Notes: generated from the sequence alone by a model not told the origin. DNA of 64,000 nucleotides from Corydoras sp. C115 (GCA_019802505.1 JAFMOC010000003.1:3169001-3233000); one strand, 5' to 3'; shown: positions 21,535-34,395, numbered from the stretch's first letter. Made by a program: numbers and translations.

Positions 21535-22129
21535 ATGGGCAGCGTGGGCAGCGGAGCCTCCAGCCAGCGGGCCATCACCATGCGCAGTGTGGGCACGCGG
21601 ACCACCCCCAACGGGCCCCTGGCGCCCGCGCTGCCCCCAAACTCCATCCGCCGTCGCCTGGATGACCGAAGCTTTAGTGCTGACCGCTTGCCACCACCAG
21701 CCACCAAGACAGCTGGCGTAACTGCCAACGAGCGCTCCGACTGCACAGCCACCTCTAATAATCCTGGTCGGCAGCACACGGTTAACGGAGAGCGGCTGCT
21801 CTCCAATGCTTCCTTCTCCAACGGGCCGGTGAGGAGGGAACCAGGCCATCGGCGGGGTGAAAGTCTGGACTTCTGTGGGAACAGTATCATTTTGAACAAC
21901 AACAACAATGACATCAAAAACAGCAGCCACCAAGCACCAGCTCAGCAGCAGCACAAGGACAAGAACAAAGCCAAGACGGACAACCACAACCCCCCCAACA
22001 TCCTGCCCATCTCTGGCAAGCTGGAACAAGCACAGGTACAGCATGGACTGAGCACCCCGAGGAAGGTACTCCATTCTGGAGGAATGTGTGCAGTACTACA
22101 AGTGTGATGGTGGAATTAGCCATAGTGTG

Positions 22130-22200
<71 letters not shown>

Positions 22201-22632
22201 ATATATATATATAGGGCGGCATGGTGGTTTAGTGGTTAGCATGTTTGCCTCTCAGCGCTAGGGATTCCCGGTTCGAATCCCCATCTGGGTGGAGTTTCCA
22301 TGTTCTCCCCGTGTCCGTGTGGGTTTCCTCCGGGTTCTCCGGTTTCCTCCCACAGTCCAAAAACATGGATGAAGTCAATTGAGTTCTCCAAATTCTCCCA
22401 TATAGAGTGTGTCTGTGTGAGTGAGTGTGTGCCCAGCGATGGATTGGCACCCTGTCCTGGGTCTATCTGCCCAGCGCCCGAGATGTTCTCCCCTGGATGG
22501 GCATGGGGAACCTCCCCGCAACCCTAGTATAGGATAAAGCTGGAGATAATGAATGAATGAATGTATTTTATGGTTCTGAGCTCTTTAAGTACATTGAGAA
22601 CATAGGATAAAGCGGAAGCTAATGGATGTATG

Positions 22633-22701
<69 letters not shown>

Positions 22702-25700
22702 AAACATTCAAATTAAACTTGTATGAAGTATTTATGCAGATGTGTTTTGTTAAACACATCTAAAGAACAGATCTACTTTTACTCGTTGTACATCCTACCT
22801 GCCATCCTGCTTTTACCTGTACACTAGTACACTATTTCACTAGTAATCTACTAGAAAGGTGGCGTGGTGGCGTAGTGGTTAGCATGTCCTATCAGTGCTG
22901 GGAATCCAGGTTCGAATCCCAATCTGGGTGGAGTTTCCATGTTCTCCCCGTGTCTGTGTGGCATTCCTCCGAGTTTTCTCCCACAGTCCCAAAAACCTGG
23001 ATTTAAGGTGATTTGACTGATCTAAATTGCCCCATGTGTTTGTGTGAGCGTTTGGCCCAGTCAACAAAATTTTCTCCCTTCTGAAAGTTTCCCCTCTCCC
23101 CCTCCCATGGCCCTAATAGAGGATCAAGTGAAATAAAATGAGACTCTCTAAATCTCTATATTATTTATGTTCTTAGAAAATCTAAAATATTGAAATTAAA
23201 TTTTTAAAAAACATTTTCATATTTATTTTGAATGTTTGAATTTTTGGGCGGCACAGTGGCGTAGTGATTAGCATGTCCGCTCAACAAGGTTCCAATCTGA
23301 TCTGCACGTTTCCATGTTCTCCATGTCTGCTTGTGTTTTGTCCGGGTTCTCCGGTTTCCTCCCATGATCCAAAAACATAGTTCTGGGTTATTGGCTGCTC
23401 TAAATTGCCCCATCTAACCAGGCATCTAATTGCCTGTCCTTGCTGTTTCTGCCCAGTGCCGGAAACCCTTAATGCATTTTGTAAAATGACATAAAAAATA
23501 AGTGCTGTCCTGGGTGTATCTGCCCAGCGCCCCAAAATAATTGATGGATGGATAAAAAATATTTTTTAAATGTATATAAAATACAATACAAAAAATACAA
23601 AAGTATTTTAAATGTCTTAACCTCAACTGAATTTCGAATATTTAATATTTTTGGGCGGCATGATGGCTTAGTGGTTAGCATGTTCGCCTCTCAATGCTAG
23701 AGATTCAGGTTCATACACAATCTGGGTGAATGTCCTCATGAGTTTTCTCTGGGTTCTCCAGTTTCCTCCCACAGTCCAAAAACATGGATTCGAGGCTTGT
23801 ATATAGCTGAATATAATTATTTTATGATGAGATTACATTTACCTTTCAGTAAATGTTTGCAGTCCCACTGGAGTAATTAATTATATTCTCAGCATGCCAT
23901 GTGTATATATTTAAATAGAATATTTTGTCATATTTGTTGTTTTGGTTGTATGTGTAAACTAGTGAATTTATTTACCATATTAAAGACACAGGCTTTATTT
24001 TATGCACACACTGTAAGGTTTGTATATGAGTACAGTAAGATAGTTGTGATGAGTTATTTTAACAATGTTTCTTTTTTTCGTAAGGACCCTGATGCGCTGG
24101 TCCGTCCCTCTGCCTTCAAACCCGTGGTACCCAAGAGCTTTCATTCCATGCAGAACCTGGTGTGCCCCCTTCAAACTAACGTTGGTGCTGGAGGGGGGGT
24201 GTCACGTAATGGTGCAGGAGAGAGAGGAGGACAGGGAACCTCAGGAAACCTACAAGATGAGGAAAGTTCAAACAATCGAGGAACTCACTCTGGTGGAGGT
24301 ATGCGGGGTGGCCAGGGCAGCCTGTCAGACTCAGGCAGGAACTCTTTGACCAGTCTGCCCACGTACACTGGCACTAGCTCAGGCTATGGCCCGCCGCCAG
24401 CCCTCGGACCACTCAGCGCGTCCACCAGCCACATTAATCGCCTGGGTACTGCAACAGCCGGCGTGGACAAAACAGACAAGCCGGCATACCAGAACGGCCT
24501 GAGTGCCTCGGACAGTGGTCACTCATCATCGGGCAAGAGCTCCTCATCATACCAGCGGCTCAGCCACCTTAGTGATGCCCCGGCACCCCTGCGGCCGTCG
24601 CCATCCTCCGATGATGTCATCCGCGACCTAGAGGACCGTCTGTGGGAGAGAGAGCAGGAGGTATTGAGAGAATATTACTTTGGTTCTTAAATGGCAACAG
24701 CGGTAGGAAATATTTTCGTAGTATGTCTTTCCTCAGGTGCTCCACATGCGACGGAACCTGGACCAGAGTGAGGCGGCCATCGTGCAAGTGTTCGAGGAGA
24801 AGCAGAGGGTGTGGGAACGGGACATGGAGGAGCTGAGGCAGAACTATGCCGGGAGGCTGCAACAGGTGACCCGACGGGCCCAGCGTTCTCAGCAAGCCCT
24901 CCAGGCCCAGATCAGCCGCCTTCAGCAGGACAAGCGGAGGCTTCAGGATGAAATGACCTTGCTCCTGGCCCAGCGTGAGGAACTCGAGAAGAAGTGCTTG
25001 GATTACAGGAAGGAGCAGGCTGACCTTCTGCCCAAACTGGAGGAAACAAAGTGGGAGGTAAGGATAGAATGGAAAAGTTTAGGTTAAGACTGAACAATTA
25101 ATTATGATTTAAATTTTTATTTTAAAGGATATTTAGTGCAATGGGTCTGACTCAAGGTTTAAACTTTGTGTGGCTGAGTCATGCTCACCACTCAGAGGTG
25201 CCATCTTCCTCATGTAATAGTGATGATTGTCCACCGTGACAGTAAGTGATCTATTTTGCACACAGAAGAATTTGTCCTCCACATTTAACCCGCCCGTGAA
25301 ACAAACACATATACACACACTGAGTGAAGTGAGCTTATGTGCTAAGAGCGGTGAGCAGCCTTGTATACGGCGCCGGGAAAAATTGGAGTTAGGTGTCTTG
25401 TCCAAGGGCATTTCAGGCATAGTATTGGTGGGACCAGGAATCGAACCGGCAACCTTCAGTTCGCAAGGCTGGTTCTTTAACAAAAAGTATATTCTAATCA
25501 ACAAAATGTGAAAAGCCAGAACGTTACTTCTATTAAGCCAAAAAAATAAAGAGGTATATAAAAAGCAGCATTTAAATTGTATGGAAATATACAAAGTTAA
25601 AAATCAGTGGCACCATTAGGGCTTTTAGGGCCTTCAAGACCTTCTCTACAGGTCTAAAAATATCTGAATTACAGACTGATGTTTATTATATTTTGTCCAT

Positions 25701-26397
25701 GAATCCTTATTAAATAATTCCAAATTGTCTGTCCGCTTCCTTTCATTGCGTTTCCCCATGTACGCTGCATCCAGATCTGTATTTTCTTATTAAAGCGTTT
25801 CTCATTTCAGCATCATTGGTTGCCAGGATCAAATTAGCAGACCTGCAAGAGGCCTTTACTATCAGTTCTGCGACTCAGTACCATAAAATAAGTGTCAATC
25901 AAACTGTTGCATAAACCAATCAGATTTTGATTTGGCGACCCTAGGGCCTCTAGCAGGCTCAATTTACGTCAACGCATTCACCCGCTTTGATTGGATAATC
26001 AGAGAGTGTACCGCTTCTGTTGAGAGAACATTTTCAGCGAATTAAAACTAATGCCTGAAATACGACTCGAATTTCAGCATTAGCTATGATGACAATAGAA
26101 AAGGACTTTTTAATGGAACTAATTAAAGTTTTTCAGATGGATGGATGGAAATGATGGGTTTTGTGTACAAATAATCAGGATTTAATCAGGATTGTTGATG
26201 AGTGTTATTTTCCTAAATAACATTGTATGGTTATGAGGTTATTGTTGGTGATTTGTTGTGTGGCTACATGAGTTATCTTTCTGCAATGCAACAGCTTTTT
26301 ATACTGCACCTCCTTATAATCAGATGGATTTTATAGTCATAAAATAGTTATTGACAGGTGAATTGATTCTGAAGAGCCTCAATTTTATATATATACA

Positions 26398-26486
<89 letters not shown>

Positions 26487-28877
26487 ATGATGAGTGAACA
26501 TCAAAGTCAAGAATTTTTTGATGCCCCAAACCTTATTTAGTAAGACTTCTGTTGCTCGTTGTTCAATACATGGAGGCTGTTAACACTGTGACCAACAATA
26601 GATTTAAAAAAGTAATACTAATTATTCTTTCCTTAAAAATCTTACATGGATTAGCTTCATCACACACTATTGTTTAACATACAGACAAAGCTGTCAACAG
26701 GTTACATTAGGTACATAATGCTGTGCGTACTATAAAGTATACCTAATGTTAGTGATGTTAGAGCACATGTGGCGTGCAAATGTCAAATAAATAGTGAGCT
26801 TTCCTCTTTGTTGAAGTTCAAATAGGTAAAAGACATAATAATAAAATAATCTCCATTAAGTTATTCCTAACTCCCATTTAAACATAGCATAGCATCATCA
26901 ACCTACCCACCTCTGTCTGGCAGCACATGTGCATGGCCATTATTGGCTCTCCTTTGTTCTTCAGGTGTGTCAGAAAGCAGGTGAGATCTCCCTCCTGAAA
27001 CAGCAGCTGAGGGAGAGCCAGGGTGAGGTGACTCAGCGTGCTGGCGAAATGGTCGCTCTTCGGAATCAGCTGAAGGAGCTGAACGCCCAGCTGAGGGAGC
27101 GGGAACAGGCCGAGATCAGCCTCAAGGAGTCCTTCTGTACCAAGACTCTTGAGCTGGAGCGCTGCGAGGCAGAACTACAGGCAATGCTGGCTGAGGTGCT
27201 GACTGACAAGAGTGGCTCAGCCAAAAATCAAATGTACACTGTTTTACCCAGAATGTCATCATCAGCCAAGCTCATGTCAGGTACACCAAACATGTCTTGG
27301 CTGATTAACAGAGGTGGGTAGAGTATAAAAAAAGTACTCAAGTACTCACATTTCTTTAGGTAAGAGTAAATAGTAGTGCTGTCAGAATTAATACGCAAAC
27401 TCCTACAATTAAGCATTTCTTAAAGCTTTATTAGTAATTAAACCAGCTCAGCTAAATATGAATATGAAAAGGAGGGAGTTTTGTGAGGCACAGTGACTTA
27501 GAGGCTAGCACGCTCAAATCTCAGCATTGGGGATCCAGGTTCGAATACCAATCTGTGTGGAGTTGCAATGGTGGCCCCGTGTCCGTGTGGCTTTTCTCCG
27601 TGTTTCCTCCCATGGTCTTAAACCATGGATTCACGCTATAGTCCCTTGTATAGGATTAAGCGGCAGATAATGTGATGAGATAAGAACCTTTACATTTTTA
27701 AAAAGTGATGACTCTCCTGTCTGTGCATGCAGTTTCAAATCAGTCCAGTAGATGGCAACTGTAAAAAAAAAAATCAGTCCAATCAAATTTGGGATAGACA
27801 ACAAAATTGTGTTGCCTCATTGCTTTATTGAAACTGATCATGAGTTGAAACTTGAGTGTTTAGAGCACCATCATCCAACAAAGAACCACGAAATATGATT
27901 AAATGATTCAATACAATAGAAAATGTATTAAATTAGGGACAAAAATGTTTGTAGTAGCATAATTCTGGATACACCTCCTTCTTGTCTATTTCCTCCACTT
28001 AAGTTCAAGTTCAAGTAATTTATTTATATAGCGCTTTTTACAACAGTACATTGTCACAAAGCAGCTTTACAGAATGAAAAGCCTTTAAACCCCCAAAGAG
28101 CAGTGGCAGTGGCAAGAAAAAACTCCCTTTTATGTTGTTATTTAAGGAAGAAACTTTGGGAGGACCAAGACTCAGTGGGGGACTCATCCTCCTTGAGCGG
28201 CCAGGCAGCAACAACAGTGTAGGACAGCCATGTACAGATATTAAACAAATGGAAAAACTAACAACTGGAAAACTATATGTGAGTCCATTAAGGGGCGTCC
28301 TGCAGGACCGCCTTGTCAGGTTCCTTACTATATAGGTTCACTTTAAAGATTACAATTACAGAGTGTTGGTTCTCTTTTCTCTATTGGTCAGGATCGCCAC
28401 AGAACAGGTATAATTTGGGTGAATTGTTTATTGTCGGTCCTGAAGTGATACTGACGTGGTGAAGGGGTTTTAGTGCAACAGTGCTGCTGTAGTCTCTTTT
28501 AAACACCCCCATGACACTGCTGGGATAGGAATAATGTACCAACCAAATACTACCTGTTCCATGATGCTAATATTGGGGTCCTGATCATTAGAACAGAGTA
28601 AAGGGGACTAGCACAGTATGTACTGTAGTCCACAAACAGATGGACTACAGTCTGTAACTGTGCAACTACAAAGTCCATCTTTACCATAAGTGGAACTGAG
28701 AACATGGACAATAAGTGGAGCAAAACAGAGGTGTGTCCAAACTTTTGACTCGTTATATAGTATCCTGAACACTAAACGTACACTGTATGTAAGTTGCAAA
28801 ATAATACCCTTAGCTTTTGGAAGTTATTTATACCAGTGTTCATACAGCAGAAGTATAAAGTGTTTTAAAAGACAAAA

Positions 28878-28913
<36 letters not shown>

Positions 28914-30945
28914 AAAAAAAAGGCAAGAATGAAAAAATAAAAATATAAATCGACATGTCACTGTTTTTATACTGCTCTGGTGTTGCAGTCATTTTGATGA
29001 TTCATTTTCTTGACATTTCAGAAGTGTAGATTTCTCGCCTGAATCTCAAACACTTCAGCAATGTACTGAATATTCCTCAGATCAAAACTTAAACAGTTGA
29101 AAGATTTATTCTGATTTATTTTGACACAATAACACTAGAATAGATTGTAAATAGATCACTCTCTCTCTCTAAAAAAAGGTAAATTAGACTGTCCATATTG
29201 ATACATTTTGAATGCTTTTGCTTAGAGAATGCTAAATACATGAGGTTCACATAAGGTCATGGGTGGCACACTCACCTGCACTGAGTTAAACAGGAGGCAG
29301 TGGTCTACTTGCAGATGGATGTTTAGTTTAAGAACACAGAATTACAGAAGGGGCGGCACGGTGGCTTAGTGGTTAGCACGTTCGCCTCTCAGCACTAGGT
29401 ATTCCTGGTTCGAATCCCCATCTGGGTGGAGTTTCCATGTTCTCCCCGTGTCCGCGTGGGTCTCCTCCGGGTTCTCCGGTTTCCTCCCACAGTCCAAAAA
29501 CATGGATCAAGTCAATTGAGTTCTCCAAATTGCCCCATATAGTTAGTGTCTGTGTGAGTGAGTGTGTGCCCAGCGATAGATTGGCGCCCTGTCCTGGGTC
29601 TATCTGCCCAGCGCCCGAGACGTTCTCCCCTGGATGGGCATGGGGAACCCCCCCGTGACCCTAATTGAGGACAAAGCGGAAGATAATGAATGAATGAATG
29701 AATTACAGAAGGATGCACTTAAGGAGACACCATGCTGACAGTTAAGATCCAATCAAACAGCAAAAGTTTATGTTTATCGTCAGTTAAATGGAAATCTACA
29801 TTTCTCCACATTCTCACTTAAATAGAGTTCCTGTGATTTGAAATTTAATAAGGTCCTGAAGTATTTTTGAAACCTTTGGGAGCTCAAAAACTCCAGAACA
29901 GTGAGAACAGAAGGAGTAAAGTTGCATACGCGATCTGTTTTATATGAAAACCTATTAGTGTGGATGGCCTTAAGGTTAGCAGGTAACCAAATGTAGCATG
30001 CTACTTCCCACCTCTGCTGACTGACTACATTTTGGGTAACTAGAAAAACATTTACTTTTGTTTAAATTGCAGGTTTGACTGATTTAATCCTCTAAATGAT
30101 TCATTCAGCATAATTTTGAGTTCAGTTCAGAGCTCTATTCTTGATTCCTGTGACTTTTAAACTGTTTTCCTTATAATTCCTCTTCCATTTTGTGTTTTTT
30201 ATAGGTGACTGTTCTGAGAGACAAGCTAAGTTCATTTGAGACAGAGGTGGCTGGCCTGAAAAAAGCTCTGAGTGAGCTCAGCAGCACGGCTAACGCGCGC
30301 ACCCCCGAGCCTCCGCTGTCCGAAATGGGTCCGCTGGTATTGTCCCGCAGCCGGGAACGCCTCCTGTCACCCCTAAGCCCGCCAGAGACACCCACCTCAC
30401 TGCCTCCTTTGCCTGCTCTGCCCCCGGTTCCCTCCCTCGCCCCTCTGCCAGCTTTGCCCGCCCCGGACCCACTGCTCAGCCTGCAGAGTGATGATTCCAA
30501 GGTGCAACGTCAGGAAGCAGGCGACCTGCGGCGCCAGCTGGAGCTGCTTCAGGGTGAGCTGCGTCTGGAGCGGCAGCAGCGGGAACGGCAGGCACTCACC
30601 TTCGCCCATGAGCGGCAGACCTGGCAGGGGGAGAAAGAGCGTGTTCTTAAGTACCAGGCACAGCTGCAGCTTAGCTACGTGGAAATGTTGCAGAAGAACC
30701 AGGCGCTGGAGGAGCGTGTCGATCAGCTTGGGGCGCAGCTTGCCGTTCCAGCGCTGCCATCGCCGTCGACGGCCACTCCAGCTCCAAGCGGCAGCCTAGA
30801 GGTGCCCGCGACAGCCCCCGTGACCGTGTCCATCACCTCCCCCACTCCTCCTGTGGAAGAGAAAAAGGTGCCCGCTCTGCACCAGCTAGCACCTCCTTGG
30901 CCCGTTCCCACTCGACTTGAGAGGATCGAGTCGACGGAGATCTGA
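21535..30945 (+). CDS. lzts3: Leucine zipper putative tumor suppressor 3 (ProSAPiP1)
   Basis: Five coding exons join in phase 0: 21535-22035, 24085-24660, 24737-25057, 26965-27195 and 30205-30945, giving 789 residues (human 673). The start MGSVGSG matches the internal MGSVGSG of human LZTS3. Landmarks are LVRPSAFKPVVPK, SHINRLGTA, LSDSGRNSLTSLPTY, the helix phrase [34 protein letters not shown] and the C-terminus RLERIESTEI. The second half is the Fez1 family coiled coil. The C-terminal S-T-E-I fits a class I PDZ ligand. ProSAPiP1 is a postsynaptic-density scaffold that binds Shank3 and SPAR. Exon 21445-22035 has 90 bases of 5' UTR after the acceptor tttgtgcag. The intron 24661-24736 is only 76 bases. 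The donor at 27196 (gtgctg) is weak but is the only one I found that keeps phase. Confidence 0.95.
22134..22213. repeat. (TA)n microsatellite in lzts3 intron 2
   Basis: About 38 TA units with one interruption. They lie directly before a V-SINE; a second (TA)n tract follows it at 22639-22695. Confidence 0.95.
22214..22562 (+). mobile_element. V-SINE, full length
   Basis: Head 'ggcggcatggtggtttagt', B box 'ggttcgaatcc', complete body and a (GAAT)n tail. It sits between two (TA)n tracts and probably landed in one long tract. Confidence 0.9.
22639..22695. repeat. (TA)n microsatellite
   Basis: About 28 TA units to the right of the V-SINE at 22214. Confidence 0.95.
22857..23140 (+). mobile_element. 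V-SINE, diverged
   Basis: 'ggcgtggtggcgtagtggt' head and 'ggttcgaatcccaatctgg'. The body has several deletions. Confidence 0.8.
23247..23552 (+). mobile_element. V-SINE, diverged
   Basis: 'ggcggcacagtggcgtagt' head and 'tccggtttcctcccatgat' body. The 3' part is rearranged, with 'tgtcctgggtgtatctgcc' after an unrelated 60 bases. Confidence 0.75.
23655..23795 (+). mobile_element. V-SINE, 3'-truncated
   Basis: 'ggcggcatgatggcttagt' to 'agtccaaaaacatggattc', then non-SINE sequence. Loss of the 3' end is unusual for retroposition and suggests a later deletion. Confidence 0.75.
25225..25495 (-). mobile_element. Family C SINE
   Basis: In reverse: 'gaatttgtcctccacattt' tail, 'cagccttgtatacggcgcc', 'gtccaagggcatttcaggc' and the B-box region 'aatcgaaccggcaaccttc'. 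It lies in lzts3 intron 4. Confidence 0.75.
25600..26390. other. lzts3 intron 4, possible old DNA transposon
   Basis: Phrases such as 'ggcgaccctagggcctcta' recall fish hAT-type non-autonomous elements, but no terminal repeats could be paired. No coding exon seen. Confidence 0.3.
26399..26478. repeat. (TA)n microsatellite
   Basis: About 40 TA units in lzts3 intron 4. The rest of the intron to 26964 is AT-rich without visible features. Confidence 0.95.
27483..27692 (+). mobile_element. V-SINE, strongly diverged
   Basis: 'gaggcacagtgacttagag' head and 'ggttcgaataccaatctgt', then a shortened body ('tttcctcccatggtcttaa'). Confidence 0.7.
28005..28260 (+). mobile_element. Interspersed repeat ('tatatagcgctttttacaa' family)
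   Basis: The block 'tcaagtaatttatttatat' followed by 'agcgctttttacaacagta' and 'acattgtcacaaagcagct' recurs at 58750-58985 with about 230 bases of shared sequence. It is a common fish repeat of unknown autonomous partner. The short frames inside are not genes. Confidence 0.7.
28425..28757 (+). mobile_element. Non-autonomous DNA transposon with Tc1-type end
   Basis: 'actgtagtccacaaacaga' and its surroundings are shared, in reverse, with 49640-49935. The right end 'gtgtccaaacttttgactc' looks like the terminal repeat of fish mariner/Tc1-like elements. Confidence 0.6.
28879..28911. repeat. (TA)n microsatellite
   Basis: About 16 TA units between A-rich stretches. Confidence 0.9.
29350..29700 (+). 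mobile_element. V-SINE, young, full length
   Basis: Perfect A and B boxes, complete body, tail (GAAT)n and a perfect TSD aattacagaagg on both sides. It lies in lzts3 intron 5. Around it (28912-30204) I see only AT-rich intron. Confidence 0.95.
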
Positions 30946-31328
30946 TGCCAGTAAATGTGACCTCTTTGATGCAGTTTAAAAAAAAAAACTTCAGATTCAA
31001 TAGTGTTAAGTACAAACCCTCCGAAGAGGAGAGTCATATCTGTAAAAGTCCAAGGATGCCCTGCTGAGTAAAGCAGATACCAGGGTTGAGGGGTGAAGCA
31101 CCGTTGATACGTTTGCGTGGCCTTATTGGGACACGTGTGTCATTTAGTGTCAGCATGTGGATAGAAACCGTGGGTCTTGATTCTGGATGGAGTTTGAAAT
31201 GCCAGAGTGGCGCAAATAATACAGAATTCAATTGAGACTGTTGTTGTCCAGGGCTTTCTGTTGTGCCCAGGATTAGGAACCGAATAGAATAATAATAATC
31301 GTCACATTCACAAGAAAGATATTTTCTG

Positions 31329-31881
31329 TTTAAAGGTGCGGTCAGTGATTGTAACGTTTGGTGAGGTTACCACCAGATTGAAGGTGCTGATAATAAAAGA
31401 TACACTTTGTGTTGTCATTGCTGCAGTGGTAGCTAAAGGTACTGAAACAAAGCCAGTACTGCTGACTGTTTACATTTTCCTGCCTTTGCAGCTGTCCAGC
31501 CCAGTTATATATATGAAGGTTCATCGTAAGGTTTATCTTAATTCTAACTTTCAAAAGTTAGCTTCACAAAATTTTAGCGAGAAGTTCATTAATAGTTGTT
31601 AATAGAACAATAGTAATAATTTCTTATAATGCTGTAACCTAACTGAATAGTAACACTGATTTATTAATGTCATTTAAAACCACCATGTTTACAATACGTT
31701 TTTCAATTTCCAAACTTTTTAACTTTTTAATCGGAGCGTTCCATACTGCTGTGATGTTTCAAATTCTGTTCTTCTTCAGTCGTGTTTATTGTGAACACAA
31801 AAATGTCTCACATGAACCATGCTTTATATATGAAGCTGACAGCTAAATTAGAAAAAAAAAATCACTGACCACACCTTTAAA
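31329..31881. mobile_element. MITE with 22-bp terminal inverted repeats
   Basis: Positions 31329-31350 (tttaaaggtgcggtcagtga...) and 31860-31881 are inverted copies with one mismatch. The 550-base interior has no coding capacity. The ends read TTTAAAGGTG, so a TTAA or TTTAAA target is possible. It begins 384 bases after the lzts3 stop, in the probable 3' UTR. Confidence 0.75.
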
Positions 31882-33220
31882 GATACCAATCAGGCAAAAG
31901 GAACAAATACCGTAGCATATGTAATAGATACAGAGACTTTTTACTATGGGGAGAGGCTTTCATGGTTGCCCCTGTTTATGGTGCTTGTCCGAACCACAGC
32001 AGTATTTTTTAAAAAAACGAAGGACCAAATATTAAGGCCAATCTTGTAGTGGCTCTATCGATTGGTGGCCCTGTGTGTCGTAGAAAAGTGTGCCTCAACC
32101 CTCCTGCTCTGAGCGCAACAGCAGTGGCGGAGGACCTCACGGTTATTTGACCATCAGCAGATCGTTACTTTTCCCCATTTTATTCCATGTTTCCAAAACA
32201 ATGTAGAATATATTAGAAAGAGAGTGAGAGATATTTAACTAATAGGTTAATGCACTTTGCTTTGGTCTCAGACAATATTTATTTCAACAGAGGTGTGTGG
32301 GAACAGATTCAGCAGAATGATGTTTGGTTGATGAAGCTGCTAGTTGGTGTTGGAGTGAGCGGCTGAGCCAAAAAATGCTAAAGAGGGCCATTGTGAACTA
32401 GTGTGCTGAAACAAACTGTTTCTGAACTGAACCTTTAGCTTCTTCCAAAATTTATACTTTCCAAAAGTATTTAAAGGAATATGGAATCTGCTCTGCAATG
32501 TTGGCACCCTGTGGTACAAAGATGATATATTTATTGTTTAAAGATTAACCTAAAAAGCTAAACACAAAGACAAAGTTTTGTTCTTTTTTGCTAATGACAA
32601 TTAGAAAGCTTTAAAATTCACTAGAAAACCTAACTTGTTTATAAATTCAGTAAAACTCAGAAGAAGAACCACAAGCACTATATTGAGAACTTAGGCTTTC
32701 ATTGTCAGTGCTGTGTGTACGTGTGTACAGGACAGATCCTTTGATTTCTCTAAAAGAAAACTGGATTAAATACAATTAGATTAACATGTGAATAATTCTC
32801 CTTTACTGAACATAGTAGTAGTTCTCAATTAAGCTAGAAATGGGTTAATATTTCAAATATAACCTGCAAGAAAAATACAACCAGTTTGGCCTTTGCTCTG
32901 CCTTTTATTGAGGCAGAAAAATATAAATATGCCTAGCATGATTAGACGCAATCTAGTTTTTTTAAATATTGCATTTTTTCCTGAAAATTCCATTTAAAAA
33001 AACATTTTTGAAAGTTTACATTTTCATGTATGAAATAGCTAAGTTGCTGACAGAGAACACATAGCAAGTGATTCTATATCATTTCATTATAAAAAAACCT
33101 TTTGCTTATGTAACAGTTTTACATTACACGATTTGGGCAGGGGACAGGAATGACCATGGTTATGACCTGTTTGCAAATATGAAGACATTTAAATGATTGT
33201 ATTATTATTATTATATTATC
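31882..33220. other. Downstream of lzts3, no gene seen
   Basis: About 1.3 kb of AT-rich sequence, possibly long 3' UTR. No canonical repeat or coding frame was recognised. Confidence 0.5.
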
Positions 33221-33221
33221 C

Positions 33222-33418
33222 CAGCTCATCTCATTATCTTATTTTTAATCCTATTCTAAGGAATAGGGTCATGGGGGGTGGGGGGGTTCCCCATGTCCAT
33301 CTTGAGGCATCACAGACACGAGAACATGGAAACTCCACTCAGATTCATATTCGAACCTGGATACCCAGCGCTAAGAGGCAAACATGTTAATCACTAAGCC
33401 ATCCTTGCCACCTTGCCA
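33222..33418 (-). mobile_element. V-SINE, internally deleted
   Basis: 'ggttccccatgtccatctt' joins directly to the head region 'gaggcatcacagacacgag', so most of the body is missing. It is the first of three minus-strand copies in a row. Confidence 0.75.
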
Positions 33419-33439
33419 CAACCTTGCCACCCTATTATA

Positions 33440-33792
33440 TTATATCCATCCATCCATTATCTTCATATTTATCCTCTACTTGAGTCGCGGGGGGGGGGTT
33501 CCCCATGCCCATCTTAAGAGGGAAGAATGTTTCGGGCGCTGGGTAGATACATCCAGGACAGGGCGCCAATCTATTGCTGGGCACACACTCACTCACTCAC
33601 TCACTCACACAGACAGGCACACAAACACACTCTATATGGGGCAATTTGGAGAATTTAATTGACCTTGATCGATGTTTTTGAACTGTGGGAAGACACCTAC
33701 ACGGACACGGGGAGAACATGGAAACTCCACCCAGATTGGGATCCCCAGCGCTAAGAGGCAAACATGTTAATCATTAAGCCACCGTGCCAACC
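33440..33792 (-). mobile_element. V-SINE, near full length
   Basis: Body with 'gacagggcgccaatctatt' and a (CTCA)n expansion at 33586-33608. The head at the right end lacks part of the B box. 'ctattatat' occurs on both sides. Confidence 0.85.
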
Positions 33793-33799
33793 TATTATA

Positions 33800-33910
33800 T
33801 CCACCCATCCATCCATTATGTTCCGCTTTGTCCTCTAGAAGAGTCGCAAGGGGGTTCCCCATGCCCTTCCAGGGGAGAACATTTCAGCGCTGGGCAGATA
33901 CACCCAGGAA
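33800..33910 (-). mobile_element. V-SINE, truncated
   Basis: Only the 3' end ('ccatgcccttccaggggag' to 'gggcagatacacccaggaa') remains, directly after the preceding copy. Confidence 0.8.
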
Positions 33911-34395
33911 AAATTCTTAAATTATTTTCCAGTGGATTTAAACTATTTTGTTGCTTTAATAGTCAGAACCTGCTTTTTCTTTGCAGTCATTTCCAGCCTA
34001 TTGATATGATATGTAAACCAGAAACATTAAATACATTCCTTAACAGGCAAACTTTACAATATGAAATGTAAAGAATATAAAAACTTCACTCATACTTCTA
34101 TTCAAACTTCTAATAAGCAATAAGGAAATTATTTTAAAGTTAGTTAAGTACACGTTTACCAGATGGTGCCAATGTTTGTGGAGGAGACTAAAATAGTCTT
34201 ATGCAAAGGTTTGAACAGACCTGCTTTACTGAAAGGTTTTGATAATTTTATAAGCATTAGAGTCAGCACATTCTCTAAAGGGAGCTTTAATAAACAAAAT
34301 ACATTTTCTGCCAATATTTATGAACAATTCAACTTTATTTAAGCATGTTATTGCTTTAATACAGGCCACATGTTGTGGTTTTAATTTCCAAAGCG
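33911..34395. other. Intergenic, no feature seen
   Basis: AT-rich sequence between two SINEs; nothing recognised. Confidence 0.5.

Noticed and set aside
21352..22074. 240-residue frame on the minus strand
   Set aside because: Antisense of the GC-rich first coding exon of lzts3; no splice sites or family motifs.
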